Shown: positions 55,364-64,000, numbered from the stretch's first letter. The stretch is 64,000 nucleotides of DNA from JBCCLJ01 sp039026915 (GCA_039026915.1 JBCCLJ010000001.1:30817-94816), one strand, 5' to 3'. Numbers and translations: made by a program. The notes: generated by a model not told the origin, from the sequence alone.

Positions 55364-57113
55364 TCGGCTCGATGTCGAGCTCTTCCGAGGTCAGATCGAA
55401 CACCAGATGCACTTCCGGAACGCCGTCGACGTCATGGAGCCCCGTGCGGATCTGCTGGACCTCGGAGGTCGAGACCGCGATGGGAGGACGCGAGCCCGTG
55501 CCGCGCACCTTGACGACGTAGCGCGGCGGCGCGGTGAGACGCGAGTAACGAAGCGCGTCGGCAGGAATCGGAGTGTCGAGTCTCAGAAGGACGGTCGTGC
55601 CCGCCTCGTCTGCTTCCGCCGTGACGCCGAGCAGCTCGAACCCTGCGGTGGCGGGCGGCGGCGCCTCAGCGACGACCGGTGCCTCGACGGGCGCAGCGAC
55701 CTGCTGTTCCGGCTGTGGTTCTGGTTCGGGCTGAAGCGGAACGACGTCCTGAATCGGCGGCTCCGCGGCCTCCGGCTCCGACACCTCCTCGGCGGGACCG
55801 TCGCTTGCAGCGGCTGCGGGCTCCGCAGGTGGGGCCTCGACCAACTCAACGCCCGCGGGGGCATCCGGAGGCGGCTGACCGCTGATCAACGCCGAGATGC
55901 GCTCTCGCCCGAGAACGGCAAAGACGGCGAGTAGAACCACCGCTCCGAGAATCCAGTACAGACCGCTACGGCTCGGTTTCTCGGCGAGCAGGTCGTCCCA
56001 TTCGGACGAAGGCTGCGGTTCGAAGGGCTCGACCGGTGCCGGCTCAGGATCCACCGTCTCGTTGGCCGAAGCAGGTTCTGGCGCGGGATCGGGGGAAGCG
56101 GCCGCGACGGACGGTTCAGGCGTCACGACCTCTTCGACCGGCGGCTCATCGATCGAGGGCAGGACGAACGGAGGCTCGGTCGCCGCGGACGAGGGATCCA
56201 CCGTCGGCAACTCGGACTCCAGCGAAGGCGTCGCAGCGAGCGAAAGCGGCTCGTCGGCGATCGCGGCGCTCTCTGCACCCTGCGCAGGGCCCTCCTCGAC
56301 CTCGTCCTCCGTTTCCCCGAGATCGAAGGACAGCACCTCGTCCGCGGTGGGGATCTGGGCCGTCGCGGCGCTCGACGGATCGGGAAGCTCGATGCCGTCG
56401 AGCAGGGACTTTCCAGTTCCCGCTGCGTCGACCCCGGGAGCACTCTCCAGGCCGCTGAGAAAGTCGGGGGCTTCTGGAAGCTCGGCCGATTCGCTCGCTG
56501 CGAGTTCCGCAGCAGCTCCGGGCGGTAGCTGGACCGTTGCTCCAAAGTCGACCTCGTCGGCACCAGGGCTGTCGTCGACAAAGGACTCTGCCTCGCCGAG
56601 AGACTCCGTTTCTCCCAAGGCCAGTGCGGCGGCCGGCGCCGCGCCGAGCGGGCCCGCGCCGGACGCTTCGGGCTCCGAAGCGGCGACGCCGAGCTCCTCG
56701 GCCGAGGACTCCTGCTCTGCGCCGGGTGCGCTCGCCGCTGCCGGGGCCCCTTCGGACTCGATGTACGAAGCGACGATGCGGCGGATGCGCTCCCGGCTCG
56801 CCGTATCGATGTACCGAAACTGAATGCCCATGCCCTTCGGGCGTTCCGCTCCCTGTGCCTCGACGCGAATCCAGACGACGTCGCCCAGCCCCTGCACCAT
56901 CTCCTGGCCGTCGCTCAGCGAGATCTCGAACTGCACGAGGGTTCCCACCGGGCGGGGCTTGTCGGAACGGATGAACATCCCTTCCATCGAGAGGTCGGCT
57001 GTTTCGGCGATCACGTCGCCGCCGAAGCGGTCGTAGCGCACGTTCACCTCGGAGCTGTACGGCGCGCGCGTGGTGTCGCGAAAGCGAAAGTCCTGTAGTT
57101 GTTCATCGGTCAC
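55320..57113 (-). CDS. PilZ-domain protein with Ala/Pro/Glu-rich linker, TM helix and AMIN-like domain
   Basis: 597 residues. Residues 15-110: PilZ-like (NVRYDRFGGDVIAETADLSM then EGMFIRSDKPRPVGT), with D-L-S-x-x-G-M-F but without the usual RxxxR at the N-terminus, so c-di-GMP binding is uncertain. 115-385: acidic, low-complexity linker. About 392-412: TM helix (LYWILGAVVLLAVFAVLG). 490-597: beta domain resembling AMIN (TAPPRYVVKVRGTGSR, VPEVHLVFDLTSEELDIE). Inside-to-periplasm link between signalling and wall or pilus is inferred. GTG 57113 overlaps the DAHP synthase stop. Confidence 0.82.
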   Translation of the reverse strand: MTDEQLQDFRFRDTTRAPYSSEVNVRYDRFGGDVIAETADLSMEGMFIRSDKPRPVGTLVQFEISLSDGQEMVQGLGDVVWIRVEAQGAERPKGMGIQFRYIDTASRERIRRIVASYIESEGAPAAASAPGAEQESSAEELGVAASEPEASGAGPLGAAPAAALALGETESLGEAESFVDDSPGADEVDFGATVQLPPGAAAELAASESAELPEAPDFLSGLESAPGVDAAGTGKSLLDGIELPDPSSAATAQIPTADEVLSFDLGETEDEVEEGPAQGAESAAIADEPLSLAATPSLESELPTVDPSSAATEPPFVLPSIDEPPVEEVVTPEPSVAAASPDPAPEPASANETVDPEPAPVEPFEPQPSSEWDDLLAEKPSRSGLYWILGAVVLLAVFAVLGRERISALISGQPPPDAPAGVELVEAPPAEPAAAASDGPAEEVSEPEAAEPPIQDVVPLQPEPEPQPEQQVAAPVEAPVVAEAPPPATAGFELLGVTAEADEAGTTVLLRLDTPIPADALRYSRLTAPPRYVVKVRGTGSRPPIAVSTSEVQQIRTGLHDVDGVPEVHLVFDLTSEELDIEPSAEGQLVRIRLSKR

Positions 57114-58474
57114 GGTGCAGCCTCCTCTTCGAGACGCACCATCTTCCGGGCGACGAGGAGCGCCATCTCGAGCGCCTGCTCGTAGTTGAGCCGCGGATCG
57201 ACCTGCGAGCGGTAGGCGCGCTTCAGATCGACCTCAGCGAGGCCCCGGGCACCGCCGACGCACTCGGTGACGCCGTCTCCCGTCAGCTCGAAGTGAATTC
57301 CGCCCAGGCGGCTTCCCGATGCGGCGTGGATGTCGAACGCCTGCTCGACCTCGGAGAGGATGTCTTCGAAGCGTCGGGTCTTGAAGCCCTCCGGCGTCGA
57401 GACGGTGTTGCCGTGCATCGGATCGCAGCACCACACCACCTGCTTGCCGCTCCTTTGCACGACGTCGATGATGCCGGGCAGGCCCTCTGCGATTCTGTCG
57501 ACGCCGAAGCGATGAATCAGGGTCAGGCGCCCCGGCTCGTTGTCCGGGTGCAGCAGGTCCAGCAGCCGCAGGATCCAGTCCGGCGACATCTCGGGGCCGA
57601 TCTTGACGCCGATGGGGTTACGGGTCTTGGCGAAGAACTGCGCGTGGGCCCCGTCGGGCTGCGCGGTCCGGAGGCCGATCCAGGGAAAGTGTGTCGAGAG
57701 GTCGTACCAGCCTTCCCGGTGCGGAACCCGGCGAGTCTGCGACTCCTCGTAGGGCAAGAGCAGGGCCTCATGGCTCGAGAAGAAGTTCACGCGGCTCATC
57801 TCACCGACGCGGCGCCCGGCGAGCGTTTCCATGAAGCGAAGGGACTCACCGATGGCGCGCACCATCTCCTGATACTCGGCGGCGTGCGGAGAATGCGCGA
57901 CGAAGTCGAGGTCCCAGTACTCCGGGTGATGCAGATCGGCGAAGCCACCGTCAACCAGGCCGCGGATGAAGTTCAGCGTCAGCGCGGAGCGCTTGTAGCC
58001 ATCGAGCATGCGCCCTGGATCGGGGATGCGTGCTGCTTCGTCGAAGTCGATGCCGTTGACCAGGTCGCCGCGGTAGGAAGGCAGCGAGACGTCGCCGCGC
58101 GTCTCGAGGTCCGAAGATCGTGGCTTGGCGTACTGGCCGGCGAACCGCCCGACCCGAATCACCCGGCGCTTGCTGCTGTGGACCAGCACCAGGCTCATCT
58201 GCAGAAGGATCTTGAGCTTGTTGGTGATCTCGTCGGGGTTGCAGCCGTCGAAACTCTCGGCGCAGTCTCCCCCCTGCAGCAGGAATCTCTCGCCAGCAGC
58301 AGCTTCGGCGAGTTGCCCTTTGAGCTCCTCGATCTCCCAGGAGGTGACCAGAGGAGGCAGGCTCGACAGCTCGCGAACGGCAGCGTCGACCGCCGCGGAG
58401 TCGGGATAGTTCGGCTGCTGCAGCGCTTCGTGATTGCGCCATGCAGCGGGGGTCCAAGTCTTGTCGACGATCAT
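57110..58474 (-). CDS. aroG: 3-deoxy-7-phosphoheptulonate synthase, class II
   Basis: First step of the shikimate pathway. FLLQGGDCAESFDGCNPDEI, VGRFAGQYAKPRSSD, the DFVAHSPHA stretch and VWCCDPMHGNT are class II (plant/mycobacterial-type) blocks with the metal-binding Cys, His, Glu and Asp. 454 residues. It overlaps the PilZ-AMIN gene by 4 bases. The aroG symbol follows mycobacterial use. Confidence 0.96.
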   Translation of the reverse strand: MIVDKTWTPAAWRNHEALQQPNYPDSAAVDAAVRELSSLPPLVTSWEIEELKGQLAEAAAGERFLLQGGDCAESFDGCNPDEITNKLKILLQMSLVLVHSSKRRVIRVGRFAGQYAKPRSSDLETRGDVSLPSYRGDLVNGIDFDEAARIPDPGRMLDGYKRSALTLNFIRGLVDGGFADLHHPEYWDLDFVAHSPHAAEYQEMVRAIGESLRFMETLAGRRVGEMSRVNFFSSHEALLLPYEESQTRRVPHREGWYDLSTHFPWIGLRTAQPDGAHAQFFAKTRNPIGVKIGPEMSPDWILRLLDLLHPDNEPGRLTLIHRFGVDRIAEGLPGIIDVVQRSGKQVVWCCDPMHGNTVSTPEGFKTRRFEDILSEVEQAFDIHAASGSRLGGIHFELTGDGVTECVGGARGLAEVDLKRAYRSQVDPRLNYEQALEMALLVARKMVRLEEEAAP

Positions 58475-58550
58475 TGCAAACCCAATGCTGTCAGTCGTTT
58501 GAGACCGTCGATCCTACCTCTTTGTGGCGTAGAAATCCACGGTTTCGCCG

Positions 58551-59300
58551 TCAGTGCTGCTCTTCGATCTGCAGATAGCGGCGCAACCAACGTGTCCCAA
58601 GGTAGAACGGCAGGGTGTCGAACGCCGCAGCGAGCACCTTGAAGACGTAGCCTGTGTAGATGAAGACCCAGAGCTGCGGCCAGATCGGCTGCCCCTCCTC
58701 GACCGGCAGGCCGTTGGCGTAAAAGTGCGTGATCGTGATGACCGCGAAGGTGTCGACGAACTGGCTGATGACCGTGCTGCCGTTGTTCCTCAGCCAGAGG
58801 TGACGTCCGCGCGTGAGTCGCTTCCAGAAGTGGAACATGTAGACGTCGCAGAACTGCGCCGCCATGTAGGCGATCATCGAAGCCGCGACGGAGCCGAGCG
58901 TCAGACGGCGGATCTCGTAGAAGAGCGGCAGGCGCCCGGCCGCGTCGGGGACCGGCTGGTCGAAGCCTGGCAGCACGCCGCCGAGCCAGAGGATGAAAGC
59001 CAGCCACGCGTTGATCATGACGCCCACCCAGACCACGGTGTTCGCCCGTTTGCGCCCGTAGATCTCGGAGATGAAATCGGTGCAGAGGAACGTCAGCGGG
59101 TACGGCAGGACCCCGACCGCAAGTGGCATCGGAATCTCGACCCCGAAGAGAACGAAGCTGAGGTCGAGGAAGCGCGTGACGCCCAGGATGTTGAGCATCG
59201 CCATCGAGCCGAGGAAGAGTCCGGCCAGGACGAGAAAGACCCGCTCCCGCCGTGCATGGATCTCGCTGGCCTCGATCGGATGGAGCTTGACGTCGTTCAT
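58551..59300 (-). CDS. yhhQ: Queuosine precursor transporter (YhhQ/VUT family)
   Basis: 249 residues, six helices. LGVEIP-type start, VGVLPYPLTFLCTDFISEIY then GRKRANTVVWVGVMINAW, and ISQFVDTFAVITITHF are the family motifs. Imports preQ0/preQ1 for queuosine in tRNA. GATAGT lies 11 bases before ATG and no ribosome site is visible. Divergent from the zinc-ribbon gene. Confidence 0.93.
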   Translation of the reverse strand: MNDVKLHPIEASEIHARRERVFLVLAGLFLGSMAMLNILGVTRFLDLSFVLFGVEIPMPLAVGVLPYPLTFLCTDFISEIYGRKRANTVVWVGVMINAWLAFILWLGGVLPGFDQPVPDAAGRLPLFYEIRRLTLGSVAASMIAYMAAQFCDVYMFHFWKRLTRGRHLWLRNNGSTVISQFVDTFAVITITHFYANGLPVEEGQPIWPQLWVFIYTGYVFKVLAAAFDTLPFYLGTRWLRRYLQIEEQH

Positions 59301-59383
59301 GGGGCGACGACACTATCGAGGACCGACCGCCGAGGCCACCGCCGCGAGCGTTTCGCCCCACGGAAGACCCTTCGTATCCCGCG

Positions 59384-59866
59384 ATGCCGATCTACGAGTT
59401 CTACTGCGCCGAGTGCCACACCGTCTTCAGTTTTCTGATTCGCGGCGAGCTGGAGACCGGGCAACCAAAGTGTCCTCAGTGCGCCGCCAAGGGACTCGAG
59501 CGAAGGCCCTCCTCGTTTGCCATCGGCCCCGGCAGCGGCCGCGACGAAGATGCCGATCTCGGCGACCTGGGCGAGGAGCAGCTCGGGGCAGCAATGAGCC
59601 AATTGGCCGACGACATCGGGCAGCTCGAGCGCTCGGCCGACCCCACCGAGCTCGGCCAGGCACTGCGGCGCTTCACCGACGCCACCGGCCTCGAGATGGG
59701 CGGCGAGCTGGAGGAGGCACTGGGACGCATGGACCAAGGCGGGGATATCGAAGAGATCGAGGCCGAGCTCGATCGCGACAACATCGCCGACACTCTCTTT
59801 CGTCGCCCCAAGAGCGGCCAGAAAGCTCCGGCCAAAGTGCATCCGGGCCTGCACTACGTCGACTGA
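59384..59866 (+). CDS. Zinc-ribbon protein, FmdB-like
   Basis: 160 residues. MPIYEFYCAECHTVFSF then CPQCAA: two CxxC pairs (C9, C12; about C31, C34) of an FmdB/regulatory zinc ribbon. The rest is helical and acidic, with no other domain recognised. Followed 34 bases later by the TerB-like gene. Confidence 0.85.
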   Translation: MPIYEFYCAECHTVFSFLIRGELETGQPKCPQCAAKGLERRPSSFAIGPGSGRDEDADLGDLGEEQLGAAMSQLADDIGQLERSADPTELGQALRRFTDATGLEMGGELEEALGRMDQGGDIEEIEAELDRDNIADTLFRRPKSGQKAPAKVHPGLHYVD

Positions 59867-59900
59867 CGACAGGCGCCCGATCCGCCACGGAGACCCAGAA

Positions 59901-60368
59901 ATGCTTCAGAAGCTTCAGTCCTTCCTCAAAGACCGACTCCAGTCCGAAACGTCGGACCAGGGACCGGCTCGGGCCGAGATCGCGGCGCTGGCTCTGCTCG
60001 TCGAGCTCTCCAGGGCCGACTTCGAAGTGACGCCGAGCGAGCTCGAAGCGATCGAAACCGCTGGAGCCAGGCTCCTGCGCTCCGCTCCCGAGCAGGCACG
60101 CGATCTCCTTGCAGAGGCGAGGCAGCAGGCCGACGACTCCGTCTCGCTCTACGACTTCACGGCGGAAATCCACCGAGAGTTCGACGCGGAAGAGAAGAAG
60201 AACGTCATCCTCGAACTCTGGCGGGTGGCCTGGGCTGATGGATCGATCGCCCCGCACGAAGATCATCTGGTACGCAAGATCGCCGGTCTGCTCCACGTGC
60301 CTCACGACGCCTTCGTCGACGCCAAGCTGCAGGCACGCGACGAGGCCTCCGGAAACTCAGAGACCTGA
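59901..60368 (+). CDS. TerB-like (TerB/DUF533-type) protein
   Basis: 155 residues, all-helical. IAALALLVELSRADFEVTPS, then LWRVAWADGSIAPHEDHLVR, has the two ADG-type motifs of TerB-like domains. In DjlA and tellurite operons this fold binds metals or membranes. GGAGA ribosome site. Its end overlaps the end of the sulfatase-like gene by 12 bases, tail to tail. Confidence 0.88.
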   Translation: MLQKLQSFLKDRLQSETSDQGPARAEIAALALLVELSRADFEVTPSELEAIETAGARLLRSAPEQARDLLAEARQQADDSVSLYDFTAEIHREFDAEEKKNVILELWRVAWADGSIAPHEDHLVRKIAGLLHVPHDAFVDAKLQARDEASGNSET

Positions 60369-61619
60369 CGACTGATCCTGCGCAGGAGCGTTCGAGTCGA
60401 GCGGCCGCCACTGCATGGGCTCCTCACCGTCCAGGTCGCTCAGCCAGGCTCGCCGAAGTCGCAGCGCCATCGCATCGCGCACCTCAGGCCGTTCGACCGA
60501 GTCCGGCGGATCCGCCCATCGCCGCAGCTCGAGGCGAGGGTTTCCACTGCCGCTGAGCGGCAGCGACCGCGGGGACGGCGAAACGGCGGCCCGCCAGAGC
60601 AGCTGCAGCTCCCCTTCGACGAGCGAGAACTCGTTCCGCCGCCAACCCTCGCGCTGCGTCGGTTGACCGTAGCTCGCCGAAAAGAGCGGAGCTTCGGCAT
60701 CCATGTCGAGCAGCGACGCGGCGGTCGCGGGCAGAGGCTCACCACCGGCCAGCTCGTTGAGTGTTTCGTACAGACGCGCCGCAGCGACCGGAGAGGTGCT
60801 GGCCGGGGTCCTTTGGGCCGCGGTGCCGTTCGCCGGCGTCCGCAGATACAGCGGCACGCTCAGCGATCGGCGGTCGAGTCCGTCGGCTCCGGGGCCCGTC
60901 ACACCCACGACGGCAACGACGGTCTCCGGCCAGGACGGGCTGCGCTCCGCAGCCTCGAGCACACCGCGCGCGCGACGCCACTGCTGAGCTGCCCCGCGGC
61001 GCGGATCGAAGCGCACGTGGATCCAGACGAACCGATTCGGCTGCAGAGCCTCGACGTCGATCAACGCGCGCTTTCCAGACCTCAGGGCACCGAAGCGCGA
61101 GTAGCCGCGAGCAAAGCCGAGCCTTTCGAGGCGCAGCGCGCGATCAGCGTACGCCAGAGTCTCGTAGCCAAGGGCCTTGAGGGTCAGTGCGAGCGTTTCG
61201 CACCCTGGATGCAGAGCGGTCTGCCCGTCCAGAGCACCGTGCTGCCACGGCCTCAGCCCGGTGTGAAGCGAACCGAGGGCAGTGGCGACGCGTGGCGAGC
61301 TCGCGATCGCCGACCAGGACCAACGGAAGGCGCCTTCGTTGAGGATCTCCAAAGCCTCGCCCGTCGGGGGATCGCCGGCCTCCTCGAGGGTGATCAGCAG
61401 CAGCGGCGGACCCGGCACGGTCCTGTCCGGAGCGTTGCGGCAGGCGGTCAGGGTCAGCGCCAGTCCGGCACAGAGCACCCACGAACGAAGAGCACGGGGC
61501 CCGGAGAAAACCGATCCGGAGGAACAAGGCGCGCCCGCCCGAGTCCGTTCGCGGACGCGGTTCGACTCGGACCACGGGGGACCGAAGGAAGACGAAGGGT
61601 GATGCTTCAGGTTGCTCAA
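60357..61619 (-). CDS. Sulfatase-like (alkaline-phosphatase fold) lipoprotein, probably inactive
   Basis: 420 residues. TTG 61619 follows GGGAG; a 45-residue polar stretch precedes a signal ending LTLTAC (C60). LLLITLEEAG replaces the metal-binding LxxxDD of active sulfatases, and ASSPRVATALGSLHTGLRPW matches the active-site region (CxPSRxxLLTG) but lacks the modified Cys. The core looks sulfatase-like; the catalytic residues seem lost. Convergent with the TerB-like gene. Confidence 0.7.
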   Translation of the reverse strand: MSNLKHHPSSSFGPPWSESNRVRERTRAGAPCSSGSVFSGPRALRSWVLCAGLALTLTACRNAPDRTVPGPPLLLITLEEAGDPPTGEALEILNEGAFRWSWSAIASSPRVATALGSLHTGLRPWQHGALDGQTALHPGCETLALTLKALGYETLAYADRALRLERLGFARGYSRFGALRSGKRALIDVEALQPNRFVWIHVRFDPRRGAAQQWRRARGVLEAAERSPSWPETVVAVVGVTGPGADGLDRRSLSVPLYLRTPANGTAAQRTPASTSPVAAARLYETLNELAGGEPLPATAASLLDMDAEAPLFSASYGQPTQREGWRRNEFSLVEGELQLLWRAAVSPSPRSLPLSGSGNPRLELRRWADPPDSVERPEVRDAMALRLRRAWLSDLDGEEPMQWRPLDSNAPAQDQSSGL

Positions 61620-61706
61620 GGGCTCTCCCGACCTCGCTTCCGAGGCCCTCTCCCCGCTAACCTACCTCTCGGCCGCAGCACCAACAACCAGGCTTTCGAG
61701 GTCTTC

Positions 61707-62621
61707 ATGAACGACGCGCCATCTCTCCTCTCCCTGCTGACGGCGCCGCCCGAACGCGTAGCAGCAGCCGGCACCGTTCGCGAGTTCTTCGCCGCGACCT
61801 CCCCGACCGCGGGGTCCTCGGCCTTCGAGGATGGCATCGCTCGGGCGCTGGCCGCCGACCGTCCCGGCTATGCTCTCGCGAGCGGCCATCAGGCGGCGGT
61901 TCGTGCGCTCTTCCCGGACCTGCCTGAAGGCATCACCGCCTTCTGTGCCAGCGAAGAGCGTGGCGCTCACCCCAGGTACATCGCGACACGACTCGAAGAA
62001 TCCCAAGACGCCTATCGGCTCTCCGGCGAGAAGCGCTGGGCCTCGCTCGCCCCGCAGGCGGATCAGCTCATCGTGGTGGCCAGTCGCGGCGCGACCGAAG
62101 GTCGCAACGACCTCGTCTGCGTCGTCGTTCCCGCGAACGCGGCCGGCACGACGTTGACGCCGCTCGAAGCGCCGGGACTCGCCCCGGAAGTCGGCCATGC
62201 GATCGTCACCTTCGAAGCGGTCGAAGTCGCTCCGCACGCCGTGCTTCCCGGCGACGGCTACGTCGACGCCGTCAAGCCCTTCCGAACCTACGAGGACCTC
62301 TACATCGCGGCGGCGCTGCAGGCGGCGACGTTGCGCTGCGGAATCGACTTCGGCTGGCCGAAGGATCTGCTCGAGGACACTTTGGGCATCGTGCTCGCCG
62401 CCGCGGCGCTCGCTCGAGAAGATCTGAGGACTCCGGCGTCGCACATCGGCCTCTCCAGCCTCAGCCGTCGCTGCGAGGAGCTCGACGCGCATCAGCAGCA
62501 GCACTGGGCCGCGAGCCCGCTCGCCGAACGCTGGGTCCGCACCGTCGAACCGCCCGCCGTGGCCGCACGCGCCAAGGAACGAAGGCGAGAGGTCGCGTGG
62601 GAGCGCTTCTCAGAAGCTTGA
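61707..62621 (+). CDS. Acyl-CoA-dehydrogenase-like protein, divergent and short
   Basis: 304 residues. The middle domain resembles acyl-CoA dehydrogenases: ITAFCASEERGAHPRYIATR, AYRLSGEKRWASLAPQADQL, then a beta strand set ending VAPHAVLPGDGY. The N-terminal helical domain is shortened and the C-terminal one is diverged, with no catalytic Glu recognised. FAD binding is possible (GEKRW pattern), activity doubtful. GAGG 5 bases before ATG 61707. The frame is open upstream but antisense to the sulfatase-like gene. Confidence 0.7.
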   Translation: MNDAPSLLSLLTAPPERVAAAGTVREFFAATSPTAGSSAFEDGIARALAADRPGYALASGHQAAVRALFPDLPEGITAFCASEERGAHPRYIATRLEESQDAYRLSGEKRWASLAPQADQLIVVASRGATEGRNDLVCVVVPANAAGTTLTPLEAPGLAPEVGHAIVTFEAVEVAPHAVLPGDGYVDAVKPFRTYEDLYIAAALQAATLRCGIDFGWPKDLLEDTLGIVLAAAALAREDLRTPASHIGLSSLSRRCEELDAHQQQHWAASPLAERWVRTVEPPAVAARAKERRREVAWERFSEA

Positions 62622-62681
62622 CCTCCGTTCGCTCTGGCGGTCCGGTGCCCCGTTGAGGAGGCTCTGAGAGACCCCACGCAC

Positions 62682-63551
62682 TCAGCGCTTCGAGGGGCTC
62701 TCGCCCGGCCCCTCGGGGCTCGCCAACCAGCCTGAGAGCAGTTGCGTCAGCCCTCGCTCGGGGCGTCGCAGGTCGTCGATCGCCTCCAGGCGTGCAACCT
62801 CCTTCCCCTCGCTGAGCAGCAGAAGGGTCGGCAGCCGATGCACCGCCAGCGACTCGACCGCGGGGTCTCGCGTATCGCCGCTCGTGGGCCCGACGCCGAG
62901 GAACTCGACCGGAAGATCGACAAGGCTGAAGAGTGCGGCGAGTCGGGGCACGGTCGTTTCGCAAGCGACGCACCAGCTCCCGAAGACAACCACCAGTGAG
63001 GTTCGGTTTGGAAGCTCCCGCACGCGCTCCCGCAGTCGTTTCAGCCAGTCTGGGCGCGGCGCGTAGTCCGCCGCCGCGGCCTCATAGGCGGGCAGCATTT
63101 CGAGCAGCGCCGCGCGCGTCAATCGACCCTCGACCGGATGTCGCGTTCGCATCGTGAGCGGGTCGCCCGCAGGGCTGAGCACATCGGCGCGACCATCCTG
63201 TACCCATGCGTTTCCGGAGACCGTCGCCACTCCGGTCAGGCGAACCTCGCGCGCGACCGCGGTGGCGCTCGGGTACCACTCGACGCGAGCGGCTTCGAGG
63301 TCGATCAAGCCGAACCACTCTCGGTGCTGGACGACGACACGTTGAGGCGTCGAGGCGCGGGCAAAGACCCGAAGCCTCTCGTCGCCCGCCGTCGCTGTGA
63401 GTCGATCGGTCCATCGATAGACGGGACCAGCCTCCTCTCGCGCACCCAGAGACCGGGCTGACGAGAGCACGACACAGACGGCGAGAAGGCCCGCACCCAG
63501 GCCGCCGAGCCAGCTCTTTGGACGGCCTTCTTTCACAACGGTTCGCTGCAT
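62682..63551 (-). CDS. Thioredoxin-fold protein, periplasmic or membrane-anchored
   Basis: 289 residues. N-terminal signal/anchor (WLGGLGAGLLAVCVVLSSAR), a novel region of about 110 residues with beta character (TPQRVVVQHREWFGLIDLEA), then a TlpA/thioredoxin-like domain. The redox pair is C194-V-A-C197 in FGSWCVACETTVPRL, with the cis-Pro in HRLPTLLLL. Likely a thiol reductant in the envelope. Confidence 0.85.
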   Translation of the reverse strand: MQRTVVKEGRPKSWLGGLGAGLLAVCVVLSSARSLGAREEAGPVYRWTDRLTATAGDERLRVFARASTPQRVVVQHREWFGLIDLEAARVEWYPSATAVAREVRLTGVATVSGNAWVQDGRADVLSPAGDPLTMRTRHPVEGRLTRAALLEMLPAYEAAAADYAPRPDWLKRLRERVRELPNRTSLVVVFGSWCVACETTVPRLAALFSLVDLPVEFLGVGPTSGDTRDPAVESLAVHRLPTLLLLSEGKEVARLEAIDDLRRPERGLTQLLSGWLASPEGPGESPSKR

Positions 63552-63632
63552 CGTCTTCGCCGAGGATCGGAGCCGGCAACACTCACGGCGAGCCGGCGAA
63601 GCCCTGTCGTCACCGTGACTTAGGGCTTCGTC

Positions 63633-63638
63633 TATACT
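63633..63638 (+). promoter_or_regulatory. -10-like element upstream of the aminotransferase
   Basis: TATACT, 23 bases before ATG 63662; expected leader of about 17 bases. -35 not clear. Confidence 0.4.
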
Positions 63639-63661
63639 ACGCCGCCCGAGGTACCCGTACG

Positions 63662-64000
63662 ATGCATCCCCCCACTCAAGTCGAAACCGACCGGTCGATT
63701 CCCGGCTTCCGCCAAGTCCCCCGCACCGGCGTCATCTACGTCATGGAGCGCGCTCGCCAGAGCGGCCATGGAAGCGATGGCGAGGAGTGGTACAACCTCG
63801 GCCAGGGTTCCCCCGAGAGCGGTCCCATACCGGGTGCGCCAGACCGCATCGTCGATCTTCAGATCAACCCATCGGACCAGGCCTACGCACCGGTTCCCGG
63901 GATCGATGAACTGCGCGAAAAGGTCGCCGACCTCTACAATTTCCTGTATCGACGCGGCAAAGCCTCTCAGTACGGGCCGGAGAACGTCAGCATCGGCCCG
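63662..64000 (+). CDS. PLP-dependent aminotransferase class I/II (partial, 5' part)
   Basis: 113 residues visible. TGVIYVMERARQSG, WYNLGQGSPESGPIPGAPDR and YAPVPGIDELREKVADLYN match the N-terminal arm of fold-type I aminotransferases. The PLP lysine lies beyond the window. Acceptor and donor unknown. Confidence 0.88.
   Translation, partial: MHPPTQVETDRSIPGFRQVPRTGVIYVMERARQSGHGSDGEEWYNLGQGSPESGPIPGAPDRIVDLQINPSDQAYAPVPGIDELREKVADLYNFLYRRGKASQYGPENVSIGP

Noticed and set aside
60663..61706. Plus-strand extension of the acyl-CoA-dehydrogenase-like gene
   Set aside because: Antisense to the sulfatase-like lipoprotein; the ribosome site supports ATG 61707.

Overview
The window is about 64 kb of gene-dense, high-GC bacterial chromosome. 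Both ends are cut inside genes: a cyclic-nucleotide-binding protein at the left and an aminotransferase at the right. An outer membrane is indicated by many lipoprotein signal peptides, a LolB-like lipoprotein, PBP1A and MurJ. Gene content (DUF4388 plus J-domain plus TPR protein, type II DAHP synthase, membrane pyrophosphatase, SpoVG next to prs, C-terminally anchored repeat proteins) suits an uncultured-type Gram-negative such as an Acidobacteriota/Thermoanaerobaculia relative. That placement is inference; the sequence does not prove it.

Layout. 1-7.7 kb (minus strand): cNMP-binding protein, LD-carboxypeptidase, the RNase P RNA gene (rnpB, very clear), a DUF4388/J/TPR protein, uvrC and uvrB. 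7.8-10.3 kb (plus): PBP1A. 10.3-22.7 kb (minus): a serine hydrolase, a methyltransferase, rplI-rpsR-rpsF, a membrane pyrophosphatase with Na+-pump-type residues, pth, rplY, prs, spoVG, a LolB-like lipoprotein and a long TPR protein. 22.9-26.4 kb: a MshEN-like/GAF-like protein, HU, an S2P-like protease, dtd and ssb. 26.6-34.5 kb: mutS, tsaB-rimI, a DUF465 protein, then a coupled psd-pssA-Usg-like gene string followed by trxB. 34.6-44.8 kb: an M48 lipoprotein protease and a TRAP transporter whose binding protein (dctP) is separated from dctQM by an accessory block. 44.9-63.6 kb: a MATE exporter, hyuB and hyuA split by an opposing acyl-CoA ligase, a transglutaminase-like TPR lipoprotein, DUF4126, murJ, a PilZ-AMIN protein, type II DAHP synthase, a YhhQ-type transporter, a zinc-ribbon protein, a TerB-like protein, a degenerate sulfatase-like lipoprotein, an acyl-CoA-dehydrogenase-like protein and a thioredoxin-fold protein.

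The most unusual stretch is 37.4-42.9 kb. It holds four minus-strand genes for secreted proteins ending in a sorting-signal-like tail (VP..LS..G, hydrophobic helix, Arg-rich end). Three share AREGD.APGGG.F-type repeats. Two of these four, and an unrelated small plus-strand gene among them, each carry a break that restoring a single base would repair. Each break lies at a three-base run (GGG, CCC, AAA), and all lie within 2 kb. The two intact members share a palindrome with a -10-like box upstream. The block separates dctP from dctQM and looks like an inserted or shuffled accessory island that is decaying, or is locally mis-assembled.

Several genes (PBP1A, mutS, the MATE gene, hyuB) have a -10-like hexamer ending only 6-8 bases before the start codon. 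This suggests leaderless mRNAs are used here.
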